Below are positions 1 to 12,000 of a stretch of 64,000 nucleotides of DNA, piece by piece; position 1 is the first letter of the stretch; each line of letters starts with the position of its first letter. The stretch spans positions 22,921,386 through 22,985,385 of the forward strand of contig NC_044925.1 of NCBI RefSeq assembly GCF_003576645.1, given 5' to 3'. The notes beneath the pieces were generated by a model that had not been told where the DNA came from, did not search any database, and worked only from the letters and a program-made list of their open reading frames with translations. Origin of the DNA: Ipomoea triloba (lineage: Eukaryota; Streptophyta; Magnoliopsida; Solanales; Convolvulaceae). A program made the translations under genes and the position numbers.

Positions 1-721
1 ACCCCGAGCCCTTATTATTGGGTCCTTTTCAATACCTCCATCACTATTCAAAGCTAAAAAAATTTCTCCAACTAATTTCACCTCCTAACATTGCACTATT
101 TGATTGGATATTAACCTTTTTTTAAAATTTGGTGAGGTTAGCCAATTCATAGCATCCAATGATTATAAACTATGTAAAATTAGTACTAAAAAAAAAAACT
201 ATGTAAAATTAGGATGTGAAAGATTATGAGGGATAAAAAGTATTTTTTTTTTATTTTAAAGAATAATTAGAATAGTGAATTGTAACTGTATCTATTTATA
301 AAATTTACACAAAAAAATCCAATTGCTCATACTCAATATATAAATTGATATTAGAAATCGAAATTATTTCCAAAAAAAAAAAAAATTAATGTAAACTAAA
401 TTATGCCATTGTAGGTATTCATATGTTGGAGTTATTATTATCGACAAACATCACTTGATATGAATGATGGCTACCTCTAGCTTGAACTGAAGTAGATGCA
501 GATGGGATTGATCGGTTGCACTGGGATAAATCAGACACCCAAGTCTTAGGTTACTACCACTCGGATTAAGTCTTGACCCCAGTTAATCAAACTGTTGCCT
601 TATGAAGGTGAGGATGACATAATTATTATAAGTGTCATATATTTTCGTTGGCAAACATCTTCATTCCATGAAGCAAAGTCCTCCCAATGTGTGATTATTA
701 GCTCCATAGTAACATCTAATA
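1..721. other. Intergenic, no gene seen
   Basis: AT-rich sequence with short A and T tracts. Around 480-610 there is a moderately GC-richer stretch that looks repeat-derived, but I see no coding potential, RNA gene or clear element ends. Confidence 0.4.
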
Positions 722-930
722 CACTACCAAAAAAAGTGAAAATAGCGACAGACAAAATCCGTCGCTAAAAGAGTTTAGCGACAAAATCAGTCCGTCACAA
801 AAATCCTCCTCGCTAGAATTTAGTGACAAAATTTTTTATCGTCACTAAGTAAAATAAATCCGTCACTAAATTTCTTCCAGTCACGGATTTGATGATGAAA
901 TTTGCGAGGCGTGTTACTAAATTGATTGAT
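722..930 (+). mobile_element. CACTA-like transposon end (fragment)
   Basis: The sequence starts with CACTACCAAAAAAAGTGAAA, the kind of terminus used by plant CACTA (En/Spm) elements. It is followed by several short motifs in both orientations built on GCGACAGA / CCGTCGCTAAA / CCGTCACTAAAT, resembling the subterminal repeats of that superfamily. Only one end is visible, I found no matching opposite terminus, and there is no transposase ORF. I read it as a fragment or a heavily reduced non-autonomous copy. Confidence 0.45.
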
Positions 931-2006
931 TTGCGTTTCATTCCAGTAGATAATGTTAGGATTACTGAGTTTTAATTTACACCAATTGAGTCAGTAGAAT
1001 TCAAAAAAAAATAAAAATTTACACCAATTGAGAGGCCAGTTACGTTGGAGATCTATGGTCACAATTTTCTTTTAAGCATTATATATATATAATTATATAT
1101 CAGGATGAACTTAGTTTAAGGCAAGAGAGATTTGAGGACATAAATATGGAGATTTAGTGCCCTACCAATACACCAAACGCCTCGGCGTTTCATGTCACTA
1201 CTAAAGCTATAATCGGTGGCTAATAAATCATTGTGCAGATTAAGATGGAAGTTAAACTTCATACACACAAAAAATCTCTTCATGTTTAATTCCATGCAAC
1301 GTATCTAGTGGATAATAAACCTTGATGTTTCAATTCATTGGGTTATTATCAATCAATTCTTCCACTAGAATGCGTATTAATTGGTTCCAATAATGTTGTT
1401 GGCTTAATATAATGGAATTGACATTTGACAGGCTTCATACTTTCATTGTCGGACCGCACTGTCTAAACTTCATATTCCATTTAATTTATAGCTTTCACAG
1501 ATGCTTAATTGGGCTCCTGATCTGAAGCCATTAATGTATACATTTTTGATAACTAATTTTAATTTTTAATAGTTAAGCGTTTCCTTCTCTTTCCCTCCAT
1601 CTTCTTCACCAAAGAAAGCAACCATTAATTGCTTCAAGACCCCAATCATGTAAATGTAACTATCATCAACATAGTGGAACCCTATTTAATTTGGCTTGAC
1701 ATTGCTAAAAAATTGTTCATTATTTTACCTTTTGGGTTTTCATAATAAAAGTCCCATGTCCATTCTAGATTTACCGCTTATTATCTTCTTGTTAGTTGAT
1801 TTTGGGTTCGAGAATAAGTGTTTAATCAAAGGCTCATAGCACCCGTTGGCTTAAAACCTTACAAGATACATACCAATTAAGTTAAAATATGTGTTTGATC
1901 TTAACTAAAAGTTTAAATTGATATTTGGTGTTAAAATATGTGTTTCATCTTAACTAAAAGTTTAAATTGATATTTGGTTTGTGCACGCGCACACAATAAA
2001 TAAATA

Positions 2007-2010
<4 letters not shown>
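931..2010. other. Intergenic, no gene seen
   Basis: AT-rich, with no ORF of plausible composition. A short sentence-like duplication (GTTAAAATATGTGTTTGATCT and its near copy) occurs around 1880 and 1930. Nothing else recognisable. Confidence 0.4.

Positions 2011-2076
<66 letters not shown>
2011..2076. repeat. (AT)n microsatellite
   Basis: An uninterrupted AT dinucleotide run of 66 bases. It generates an artificial Tyr/Ile-rich reading frame that is not a gene. Confidence 0.95.
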
Positions 2077-2078
<2 letters not shown>

Positions 2079-2084
2079 GTTTTA

Positions 2085-2515
2085 GGTGCGGCCAACTCTT
2101 CTCGTGCTGTTGTGCGACCTTGTGCATTTACATATACTTCCGGTGCATCAACTCCTAAGTGCACCACCAAAACACTCATGAGTGCATCACAGCCCACTCA
2201 TAAGTGCACCACAGATCGACCACTCATAACCTGGTCTTAGGTATTTCTTGTATTGGTTAGTACATTTAGTTATGTTTGATGTTGCACTTAGATATGTGCA
2301 TCACAAAGCTGCACTTTCGTAGACTAGAACTTTGTGGTGCACCATAGATCACTACTATGTGCACCACATACCATTACTTAATGAACTATAGAAATAAACT
2401 TAGTGGTGGATAAATTAATTTATCAAAATGCCACTACATTTTTTGCCATTAATGGTACACCACAGAACACTTATAAGTAGACTATACACCAGCACTTGGT
2501 GCACGGCACATCGAA
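2085..2515 (+). repeat. GC-ended element with degenerate AGTGCACCACA repeats
   Basis: A GTGCGG-rich end (about 2086-2120) is followed by many loosely spaced variants of AGTGCACCACAGA. The same design, a GTGCGG...TTGTGCGG end followed by a degenerate array of about 20-28 bp units, recurs at 46197-46732 and 55290-55760. I therefore treat it as a member of a dispersed, non-coding repeat family. Confidence 0.45.
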
Positions 2516-2559
2516 CACAATACTTCAGCATATTTACCACATCAAAATGAAAATGTATA

Positions 2560-2675
2560 ATTGTTACAAGAGTAATGGCCCAAGGGGAATCGTCACTTGT
2601 GGGATTGAACCCAGGTTCTCCCGAAATTCCTCCCCACAAAGAGAGCTCACTTGCCACTTGAGCTACCCCGTTGGA
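2560..2675 (-). mobile_element. tRNA-derived SINE
   Basis: Read on the minus strand it contains GGGTAGCTCAAGTGGCAAG, a good Pol III A box, and then GGGTTCAATCCC, a B box, about 45 bases downstream. A related copy lies at 3922-4078 on the plus strand inside an intron of the hydrolase gene. The spacing and the absence of a cloverleaf argue against a functional tRNA. Confidence 0.6.
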
Positions 2676-3256
2676 TTAAAAAGCTAATGTTTTAATTGAG
2701 ACTTTTCATTAAAACCTCTTATAGTATATGGAAGAACCCCACACGTACTCCATTACAACTTTATTTACATATAGATGTAAAATTTGTTACAAGAGACTAA
2801 TGATCTAGTCTCACCAACAACAATATATATGAGAGCAACCTCTCAAAGCCAAGTGAGGAGACTCCTTGTACGCAATGAGCAAAATCCTTTATTGATTAGT
2901 TGAATTACCATAATTTACTACTTCACAAATTGCCGAGTCAGGATGTGGGAGCCCCTAGAGTGAGCAATTCCACGTTTGTCACAAGAACCCACACATACTC
3001 CATTACAACTTTGTTCACATATATTTATTTGTTCTAGTCTAGCTGATGAGGAAATTATGGATGATAACAAAACTTGCAATTGTATTCAAACTTTCATTCC
3101 TTAATTATAAACACATGCATACATCATTATGTCTCGATCCATTTTCCTTAACATTGGACCGACATTATAATTATACCGACGGCGATACATACCTTAATTA
3201 ATAGTAATAGTTTTATATATGGTTCTTCTTTTTTCTTTTTTCTTTAAAAAAATATA
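2676..3256. other. 3' flank of the hydrolase gene
   Basis: AT-rich sequence downstream of the minus-strand hydrolase stop codon. A short direct repeat about a CCACACGTACTCCATTACAAC-like phrase occurs near 2740 and 2990. No other gene is visible. Confidence 0.4.
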
Positions 3257-6218
3257 TTAAGACGTGGTATTTTTCTTCCAAATTTCCTCAAGCTCTCTGG
3301 CAAAAGCCTTCTGCCTTCCGACAACAAGAGTGATGTGGTCCTTGTTCTCGAAAACCTTAACTCGGGCGCGTGGGATTCTTGACTGTACGTTGAAGCTGCA
3401 CTCCACCGGGATGAGTTCATCGTCTCTGCCGTGGAACACCGCCACGCCGCACGTTAGCCGGTTGCTCACCACCTCTAAATACGCCTCCATCTTCGCTGCA
3501 GTCCCACATATGATGTTGTGCAGTGTATGCCATGCTGCATGGTGCGTATGGCAGCAAAACCCATCCACCAAATACGTTCTTATTCTGTTCATCCATCACA
3601 TTTTATTTTAACTTTATCAGTCTAATAATAATGAGGAAAAGCCGTACTTTTTAGATCATAAGGCGGGATTCATGTAGTACAGTAAACACTCTTAGGTACT
3701 GACAGCCTATTAACTAGTTAGGTTATAAGACAGAGTTTAAATATTGAACATTCCCATGTAACGACAACCTATTAGGTCATAAGACATGGTTTACATAATA
3801 CACATATTCAATAGTGAATAGTGATTACCTGTTAGGTCATAACGTAGGGTTTACGCAATGTATACATTTAGATACGACCAGTTAGGTTATAAGGAAGATT
3901 TACATAGTGCACACTCTCAAACCCAATGGGGTAGCTCAAGTGGCAAGCGAACTCTCTTTGTGGGTTCAATTCTTAAAAGTGATGATTCCCCTGGGTCACC
4001 TCCTATGCCTCCCGGAGTGAAAGCGGGTGGAACCGGACCGTTAAATGGACGGAAGAAGACCAAGTGAATTTACCAAAAAAAGAAATAGTGCGCTCCCTCA
4101 GTAGTGATTGCTAGTTAGCTGAATAGACAGTGTTTATGTAGTATCTTCATGTAATGATTATCAATTAGATTATTAGGCAGAATTTAAGCAGTGCACACTC
4201 TCATGTACTAATTTTAAAAAAAATTAAGAAAAAGGGGGTGAAGACGACAGTGATCAATAGAATTGGGGCCAATTAGATCATAAGGTAGGGTTTACACAAT
4301 GTGTACATGCATTTAGGTAGGGCCAATTAGGTCATAAAAAAGGTTTACATAGTGCACACATCCTGAATAGTGATTGCTAATTAAGTGATAAGGTAGGATT
4401 TATGCAGTATCTTTGAGTAGTGATTATCAATTAGCTTATAAGGCGGAGTTTATGTAGTGTACACTCTCATTAAAAAAATTAAGAAAAAGGAGGTGAAGAC
4501 GACAGTGGTCAATGGGATTGGGGCGCTTTCAAAGTTGGCGGGGGTGCATTGACACGCCTCGTATTTTGTTGTACCATAAATGAAGAGATGATGACAGTAT
4601 AGTATAGGGTTAGGGGAGAAAAAAAGGAATTAAATTAAGTAGATATCAGACAGATCACTTCCTCACCTGTTTCTGGTTATGAGTTTGGTAAGAAAATCCC
4701 ACACACGGTGGTTCTTGCAGATGAGAAGGCACACCGTTCGGCTTACGTGCTCGTACCAACACGCTATCGATCCCCCCAGCGCTATCGGCGGCCACACCCG
4801 CCGCGGCGCCACCCTCCTCATCATGTACTGCGACGCCTGCTCCCCCTTCGGCACCGGAAAATACGGCTGCAATCATCGCTTTCACCATGTCACTTTCACA
4901 CTAGTCCACCACTAATATTAATTAACTTGTTGGTTTCCCGATGGTAAATTATAGGCAATGACACATAATCAGGTTTATCCCTATTATCAGACACTAATTT
5001 TTCCACCTAATGGACCCTCCAGTATCAGGTGGGACCCTGAGGAGTTAGGAAATTTTACTTTCTGTGAACAACTAATATTAATGAAAAAAATTGATACTAA
5101 ATACTAGTCTTTTCAGGTCCTGATTCACCACTATGCTGTTGGACCAGCGTGTAGGGTCCTTGGGACAGGAGAATAATATTAATGAAATAAATTAATAAAT
5201 TATTGATTTTGTAACTTACGGGTGCTAGTAAAGTGAGGGATTTGACTGAGCCGGGATGTTTAACGGCGAGTGCGAGGGCTAAAATGCAGCCTAAAGAGTG
5301 AGCCACGATGTGGAAAGATTTCACCTTGTTTGGCTGCAGAACTGATCTCTCTATCATGTCCAGATGTTCTCTGAGTGTGTAAAGTGAGTCGTTTGGCTTC
5401 GGGCTTTTTCCGAATCCCAGAAGATCCACTGCAAATAATCTGTACTTGGATTTCGTCAACTTGGAAAAGTTTGGGAATAGCGTCTCCGTCCAAAACGCCG
5501 AAGACGAAATGAATCCATGAATAAACACCACGTTTTCTTGCACCGCATTACCTGAAAAAAAAGAAGGTAACAAAAAAAAAAAACAATCCACATTTAATGT
5601 TCATTAGTCATTACCTTAAACACAAGAAATTGGAAATTGAATTAAATTTGTTACACCTTTTGCACCCTCAACATGAACGTATAACGTGTCTTTGCAAGAA
5701 GACGCCCAAGAATGACACGTCTCGCAGTCACAATCCGACCACCTGGGAATAGTCTGGTCGGATCTGTGCCCGCCGTTTCTCTCTTGCAGCATTTCAACAA
5801 TGGCGGAGTTAACCGTGAACGCCGAACGGCCGGCGCCGGCGCCGGCGGTTGCCTTATCCACTCTTATTAGCTTCTTGATCTCCGTCCCCTTTGACACCTC
5901 CGCCACGATCGACGGCCGCGTGTACAACGTGTCGGAGATTTCGTCTAGCCGGAGCTGACTGGACGACGTGAGACGAACAACCTTGGATTCTCCGGGCTCG
6001 GAGACCAAGATTGCGTCACTACTCGTCATCGCCTCTTTCACCGGCGAGCAATAACACGCCTTCCACTGCGCCTCCACCAAGAAATCCGCACACTTATAAA
6101 CGTAACACAGAACAATATCCAGAATGTCAAGAAACGAGAAAACGATGAAGCTAAGCACATCGTTAACCACTCTCCCTGTCATTATCAAAACCGTTCTACC
6201 CCGTCCCGAAATCTCCAT
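3257..6218 (-). CDS. BDG-like: BODYGUARD-type alpha/beta hydrolase, four exons
   Basis: Exons on the minus strand: 6218-5657, 5551-5220, 4866-4667 and 3584-3257, all with GT/AG introns and a continuous frame. They give about 473 residues, the usual family size. Residues 188-275 carry the oxyanion region FIHGF (about 197-201) and the nucleophile elbow AHSLG with Ser273. Exon 4 supplies the likely acid in DELIP (about Asp420) and the base in KDHIT (about His448), so the triad looks intact. The N-terminal region has a hydrophobic segment (about 20-42) and the family motif DEISDTLY. Known members of this plant family act in the outer epidermis and are needed for normal cuticle/cutin formation; their substrate is not established. 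Transcription would run leftwards from the region around 6219-6500. Intron 3 (1082 bp) is filled with tandem repeats and a SINE. The family call is strong; the exact orthologue is inferred. Confidence 0.9.
3640..4560. repeat. Intronic degenerate tandem repeat (about 55-65 bp units)
   Basis: Within hydrolase intron 3, about ten variants of TTAGGTCATAAGGCAGGGTT followed by a TAGTGCACACTCTCA-like phrase are arranged head to tail. A second layer is visible: a segment beginning TTAAGAAAAAGG and running through GACGACAGTG occurs at about 4206-4260 and again about 263 bp later. The same TCATAAGACAGG core occurs in SINE-like repeats at about 52740 and 61310, suggesting the array expanded from such an element. 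Confidence 0.6.
3922..4078 (+). mobile_element. tRNA-derived SINE inside the hydrolase intron
   Basis: Contains GGGTAGCTCAAGTGGCAAG (A box) and GGGTTCAATTC (B box), and ends in an A-rich tail (ACCAAAAAAAG). Compared with the copy at 2560-2675 it lacks about 20 bases between the boxes. It lies antisense to the host gene and interrupts the tandem repeat. Confidence 0.6.
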
Positions 6219-8715
6219 TTTTCCCGAAACCTCGTACGTTGTTATCTCGTCTCGTACGTTTGTTTGTTGTTCTGTTCTTCTCTAAACATGCAAAACCAGG
6301 GAGAGTGGTAAAGAAACTAGGGAAAACGCGCAGTGGGTGTGGGACTTTAAAAGGGTTTGTGGAAATGGGTCATGGAGAAAAAGGGAGGGCGTCCATTAAT
6401 GGCGATATGGAGCTTGGATTCTTGGAATCTTGACTTTTGCTATTAAGACTTTGTAACCTTTTCGCGTGTTACAAATGTTTGATTCTGACAATTTGGAAGA
6501 GAGGAGGAGAGAATGGGTGACAGATCACAGATGAATGGATCTGTGGACACATAACATAATAAGGTAACATGTAAATGAATAAGATTTCTTGGAGCATTAA
6601 AAGCTATTTGCGATTTTGCGGGACAAAGGAAAATTACAAAGAAGAAAAAAAAAATACAGTTTGGTGGTCGTTGAACCTGTCAGGTAAATATGGAATCGTG
6701 CTCAAATAATAATGCACCGTATAAATTATGATGTTTGTTTTTTTTCTTTGTGAGGGAAGGCTTAGTCTAGTCGGTGCAGTGCTTGAGTGACTTATGGACT
6801 ATATATTGTTATCAATTTGTACATTTAAAATACAGTGTTGGTCCACCCATCTTTAGGTGGACTAAGATCAACCAACTTTTGCTCTAAAATTCAATTTAAT
6901 CTTTTGCTAAATTTATTGATATTTTGTTGTTTTAGAGTAGTGCTAATCGATGCTATATTAACAATAACCTACTTAATAGATAAGATTATAACTCAATTGT
7001 ACATCTTAGTTGGTTTAAAAGGTCTAAATTGAGCTTTGTTACTTTTTTTTTTTTTAAATTATAGGGCTTAGTGCAATATTTAATTTGATCAACTTAAAAA
7101 AATTATTTAGCACTTTTTTCCTTTCTAAAATAATTAAATCGGGCAATAAATACAAATAATCATATTTTTATTGAAAAAAAAAGTGACATTTAATATATCT
7201 GTCAACGTTGAGGTCCTACTTGACACAAACATAATTACTTTTAGTGTATGATTGCCAATCGACTGGCTGAGAAAATATATGGTTAGAAAAAAAAAGTGTC
7301 ATTTAATTAATATAACAGTTTGATGGGATATATAATTACATTTGTGATTTGTCAATTTAACAGGCTAACTTGCACAGACATTCTTAATAAATACTATGTC
7401 CTAGCTTAGTACTAATACAACTTACAATGGTGACCTTCTAGAAAAATAAGCACCTTTACTCTTGTTTAGGTAGTTAACGTGTCGCTATATATATATAAAG
7501 TATAATTTCATTTTCCTTGCTTTATTACCTAGTAAACAACTTCAGTGGCATTTCATATCCAAATTAACTATTTTCTTAAAAAAAAAAAGAAGAAGAAACT
7601 TTTGGTGCAAGGAATATTCTACAATCTAAAAAGTGATATTTCCTCAAACCACAATAATGTCCACAGTCCCACAGACATGGATGTAAAAAAAAAATAAAAA
7701 ATAATAATAATAATAATAATAAAAGTTTGCACTAAATTTTATATGTTTCATGCATTGACATGAATTATTATTGTTATTTTTTTTGTTTAAATATTTGAAA
7801 AACACTAAACGAAAAAAAAAAAAAAAAAAAAAAAAACCTAAAAGGCTAAAATAGGATAGAGTCATTGCAATAACATAAGCCATCAGACGCGGACATATGA
7901 CATATGGTGGATCTTCAAGAATAATACATTTATAAATTAAAATCATATCAGAAGATATAAAATTTAATGCAAATAAAATCACTCTATGGTACAAAATTGG
8001 GTGCAAGTAGACTTAAATTAGCTTATCATTTATACACACAATACTTTGTAGAGGAATAAAAATCAAGACTTCACCTAATGTTATGGACAATAATATACTA
8101 TAGAATTTTGATGATTATTTATTACCAAATGGGAAATGTGCTGTTCTGCTAGGCCCTCCAAAATCCTGAAAAAAAAAAAGACTTTTTTTTTTTCCTAAAA
8201 ATATTTTATTCTATGTAAGTTACACCTCAATCTATTATATATCATTGCTCAAATTAAAGGAAAGGGGTGCAACCAAACCATAATTAATATAATTAATTTG
8301 TGCACAAAATATCAAATGGAGGAGCTATAGCCACTTCAACCTCATGAATTTAATGTTGATAATTTAAGCCACATGATTCTCATCAGAGCAGACCACCTAA
8401 GTATCCTCACAAATACCTTTCGAATTAATTTCCTCCTTACAAGTTTTGCCATTTGTATCTTCTCTATACCTCTATCTCTGTTCATTCTGCAGACTTACAA
8501 TTTTGAATTAGAGGGAATTTTTTTTTTTAAATATTAAATAATAAATTTGTACAACAATGCTTTATGTATATAAATATATATAGAATTTTTCATGATTCTT
8601 TATACGTAATAGTGTTATATATTTGATAAGAGAGTATAATTTTATCAAATACAAAATTTGCTTATGATATTGTTATATATGATCTGAGTATATGACACTG
8701 ATGGAATATATTATG
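6219..8715. other. Intergenic; promoter side of the hydrolase gene
   Basis: The first few hundred bases should hold the promoter of the minus-strand hydrolase. I could not pick a convincing TATA box. Farther right there are poly(A) tracts (7812-7836), an ATA/ATT triplet run (about 7700-7720) and AT-rich DNA with no gene. Confidence 0.4.
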
Positions 8716-9007
8716 CCCTGTTTGGTAAATGGCTGTTAGCTGATTGGGTTAGAATGTATAATTAATTGATACTATTAGCTGATTGTAGAAAAGTGTTTGG
8801 TAAATTAGTTGTTTGGTATAATTTCTTTTCTCAAAAGACTAATTGATCGAAAAGGTTGTTTTGAATAGCATTTTGAAATTTAGTATTTTGGAGTTACAAA
8901 AAGCTTATTAACCAAACATTTATATTGATTTTTTAACCAAGTCAAATAACTAATAATGGTCAAATAGACTAAAATTGGCTGATAGACTAATTATTTACCA
9001 AACAGGA
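8716..9007. mobile_element. MITE with CCCTGTTTGGTAAAT terminal inverted repeats
   Basis: The left end CCCTGTTTGGTAAAT is matched by ATTTACCAAACAGGA at the right end, giving a 14-15 bp inverted repeat around about 290 bp of AT-rich, non-coding DNA. Size and ends fit a non-autonomous DNA transposon, probably of hAT type. I could not see a clean target duplication. Confidence 0.6.
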
Positions 9008-12000
9008 CCCTAAGTATTTTTTTTTTAAATTATAAATACAAATGTATTTTTAAGAATAATTATGTTAATTAAGAGGTATATGATATGAATAATAATGATT
9101 CCTCGATCTCAAAATGTTTCTAGTATAGTCTAGATGATAGGTGTGATCCAATATATAGTTGTTTCTGGTTACAATGTCATCACTAGTATACATCACTCGG
9201 TAGGGTATGCTAAATAATATACATTTGTAAGGCTAACCTGCAGATTTGACTATACTACAACGTGAAAGTATTGAATCGATCTATGGTGATTAAATTTCAA
9301 TTGCTAGTAATAATTTGTAAACCAAATTACATTAAAAAAAAAAAATAAGTATGATGGGCTAAACCAAGCTAAAATGTTAGTAAGAATTGAATTTATTATT
9401 ATTTAGATATAAAATAATGCTCCATCTACTTTAGCCACGCATTTTGGGCTAAACCCATATCATCATTCTTAAATCAGAGTACTTAGGTGGTCATCTTATA
9501 GAAAAACTTAATTTCAAAAATAGCCCTTCGACTAACATTAATTTTCTATTCAATGCTAATTGGTCACTTGATTACTGATTTTGTTCAAACTTTAGTTTTT
9601 TATTAACTAAGAAATCCACTTCGAAAGCGTTAATTATGATGACAAAAGTAAAAATTCAGCACTCTGTGCCTTTCTTCTAAGGTAATTTACTATCTCCATC
9701 AAATGCAAGTCTTTCTTGTGGATAAGATTACAATAGCCTAATAATAATTAAACACTGTATAAATACTTGCTTAACATTATTCAAAGTCATCAAAAGTTAA
9801 AAAAAAGGTAATCAAATTGCTCGCCTCGAGAAAAGGGTGGGATGAGCTCTATTTTTTAAACGTGCAAAACGGGAAGGTTTCTAGCTAGGCCTATCTTGTG
9901 TAACTTGTGAGCTTGACATTTGATTATTCGAAATAGAATAAAGAATAAGCGGAAAAAAGGAAAAACCCTAACTTTCCAAATTCTCAATATCTCATCGGCT
10001 AGGTGGCCACCTCCCTTATCTCTCAAATAGAGAGATGATCCAACTCTAGCTGTCTCCGACAACAGTTGTTACGTTGTTGCCGATCAATAACCTCTGACCA
10101 ATTATTGTCTCTCTCACGCAGCCACATTATTTCCCTCCCCTCGTTGAGTCGCAGGTCGATGAGCACAGCTAGCCAGCCGCACCATTTCTCCTCTCGCCGA
10201 TAACTATAATCTTGCTATGTGTTTACTCATTTAATTTAGTCTTGAACTTTTCATTATGCATATTCAAAGACATGAAATGCTTAATAAGTTTTCATTTTTA
10301 TTCCATATTTGATTAATTGATGCCTCTAAACAAATTTTGATCATAAAAAATTAGAATAATATTTATAGTTACGGTCCAATTATAGTTGAATTAAAAATTG
10401 AGAATATAATTTTTTTAAAAAAAAATTAATAATCACGGGATCATTCCCTGAAATTAATCTTTATGACAAATTATGATCTATTGCGATTCATATTAAAGAC
10501 TAGAGAGTAATGAAGTAGTCCGCGCAGACTTAGCTCACTAATTCAGTAGACATATTTGAGGAAAGGAAGAGTAATGAAGTAAGTGCTATGCACATTAATT
10601 GATGGAAAATAAAAGAAAATGAAATGAAGAGACAGATATCCAAATGCACATGTCATAACATGGATGATTATAAAGGAACGTAACGTAAACCTGAATAGGC
10701 AGCCGCCCTTAATAGATAATGTAATTATACAAATGAAATTTTTTTGTTTTTTTTGGGGGGTCATGTATCTTGTTGCGCAAGAGCTTAGAAGGCAAAATCC
10801 AATAGGCCGGGTATTGCCGTAAAGGTAAGATTACATTTTGTAATAAATAATTTAAACTTTTTTGATAAAAAGTGTTTAATTTTGACATATTTTGATTTCA
10901 TTAACGAATAAAAATAAAAAATAAATAAATAAAAATTGTGACTTTTTTTTGGTTGAGATTAGTTAGAATATCTCACATAAGCAATGAGTAAAATGATGAG
11001 AGTATGTATAATATTATTCTTGAAATACAAAGACATGTTAAATAAAAAAACGTATTAAATTTTGACATATATCGAGTTAGACCAAATCATGTCTAACTCC
11101 TCCTTTATAAGAATTAATACATTTCAAACATCTCTCACACATGATTGCTTTAATTTCTGAACCGATATATCATTCAATTAGCTAGATTTCTTAACAATTC
11201 TTTAGTCACTTTTTTTCTCGATTAAGTTTTTTGACCGCCACTACATAATAATTCAACCTTTGTAAATTTAATTTATCCATCAATATAATAATCTATACAA
11301 ATAAATCAAAGAGTTATGATACATGTTGAGATCACTCGCAATCACCCAATTTAGTAATATATAAGTAACATTAAAGAACCTCCTTGATTAGGTGATGATA
11401 AACCTCTCACTGATAGCTCATACATATAACATCTATGGCCCAATGTATGTTGGTTTTGTCTGCACTCTAGTCAATCTCCATTTCACAATCATCCATAAGC
11501 TGCCATCCAATAACTTCATTATCGGTGCTCATCAATAAATTCCCATAATAATTAAAACCAACATCAATAGCAGTAACTGATTAAAAATTTAATTAATAGG
11601 AACATATATAAACTTATTACAGCAAAAGGAATATTAGAGATCTCTATCATATTTCAGATTCGTTGAGACAATACTTAACTCATAATGACGTATTTGAGAT
11701 TATTCCTGAACAATATGAGTACCCGTATACGTTATTATATCTCATAAATATAGGTAATATATACACATAGTATTTAATAAATTAACAATCAATCATTTAA
11801 TTTAACTAAATTATTTAATAAGCCTAGTCAATTTGTAACTGTATAATTAGACATGCATTTAAATATAAAATATACGGAGTATTATATAAGAAAATTTTAA
11901 ATAAACTAAGTTAGGAACTTAAAATCTTCACAAATTAAATAAGCCAGGACCACAAATACTCACCTCATTATGTTTTTTTTTATTAATTAAGCAAAACCGC

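Noticed and set aside
1931..2197. 88-residue minus-strand frame with Tyr/Ile repeats
   Set aside because: It is produced by the (AT)n microsatellite and has no protein-like composition.
4679..4947. Plus-strand frames opposite the hydrolase third exon
   Set aside because: Shadows of the minus-strand coding exon.
9856..10062. 68-residue minus-strand frame in a GC-richer island
   Set aside because: No recognisable domain, splice partner or homologue; too weak to call.
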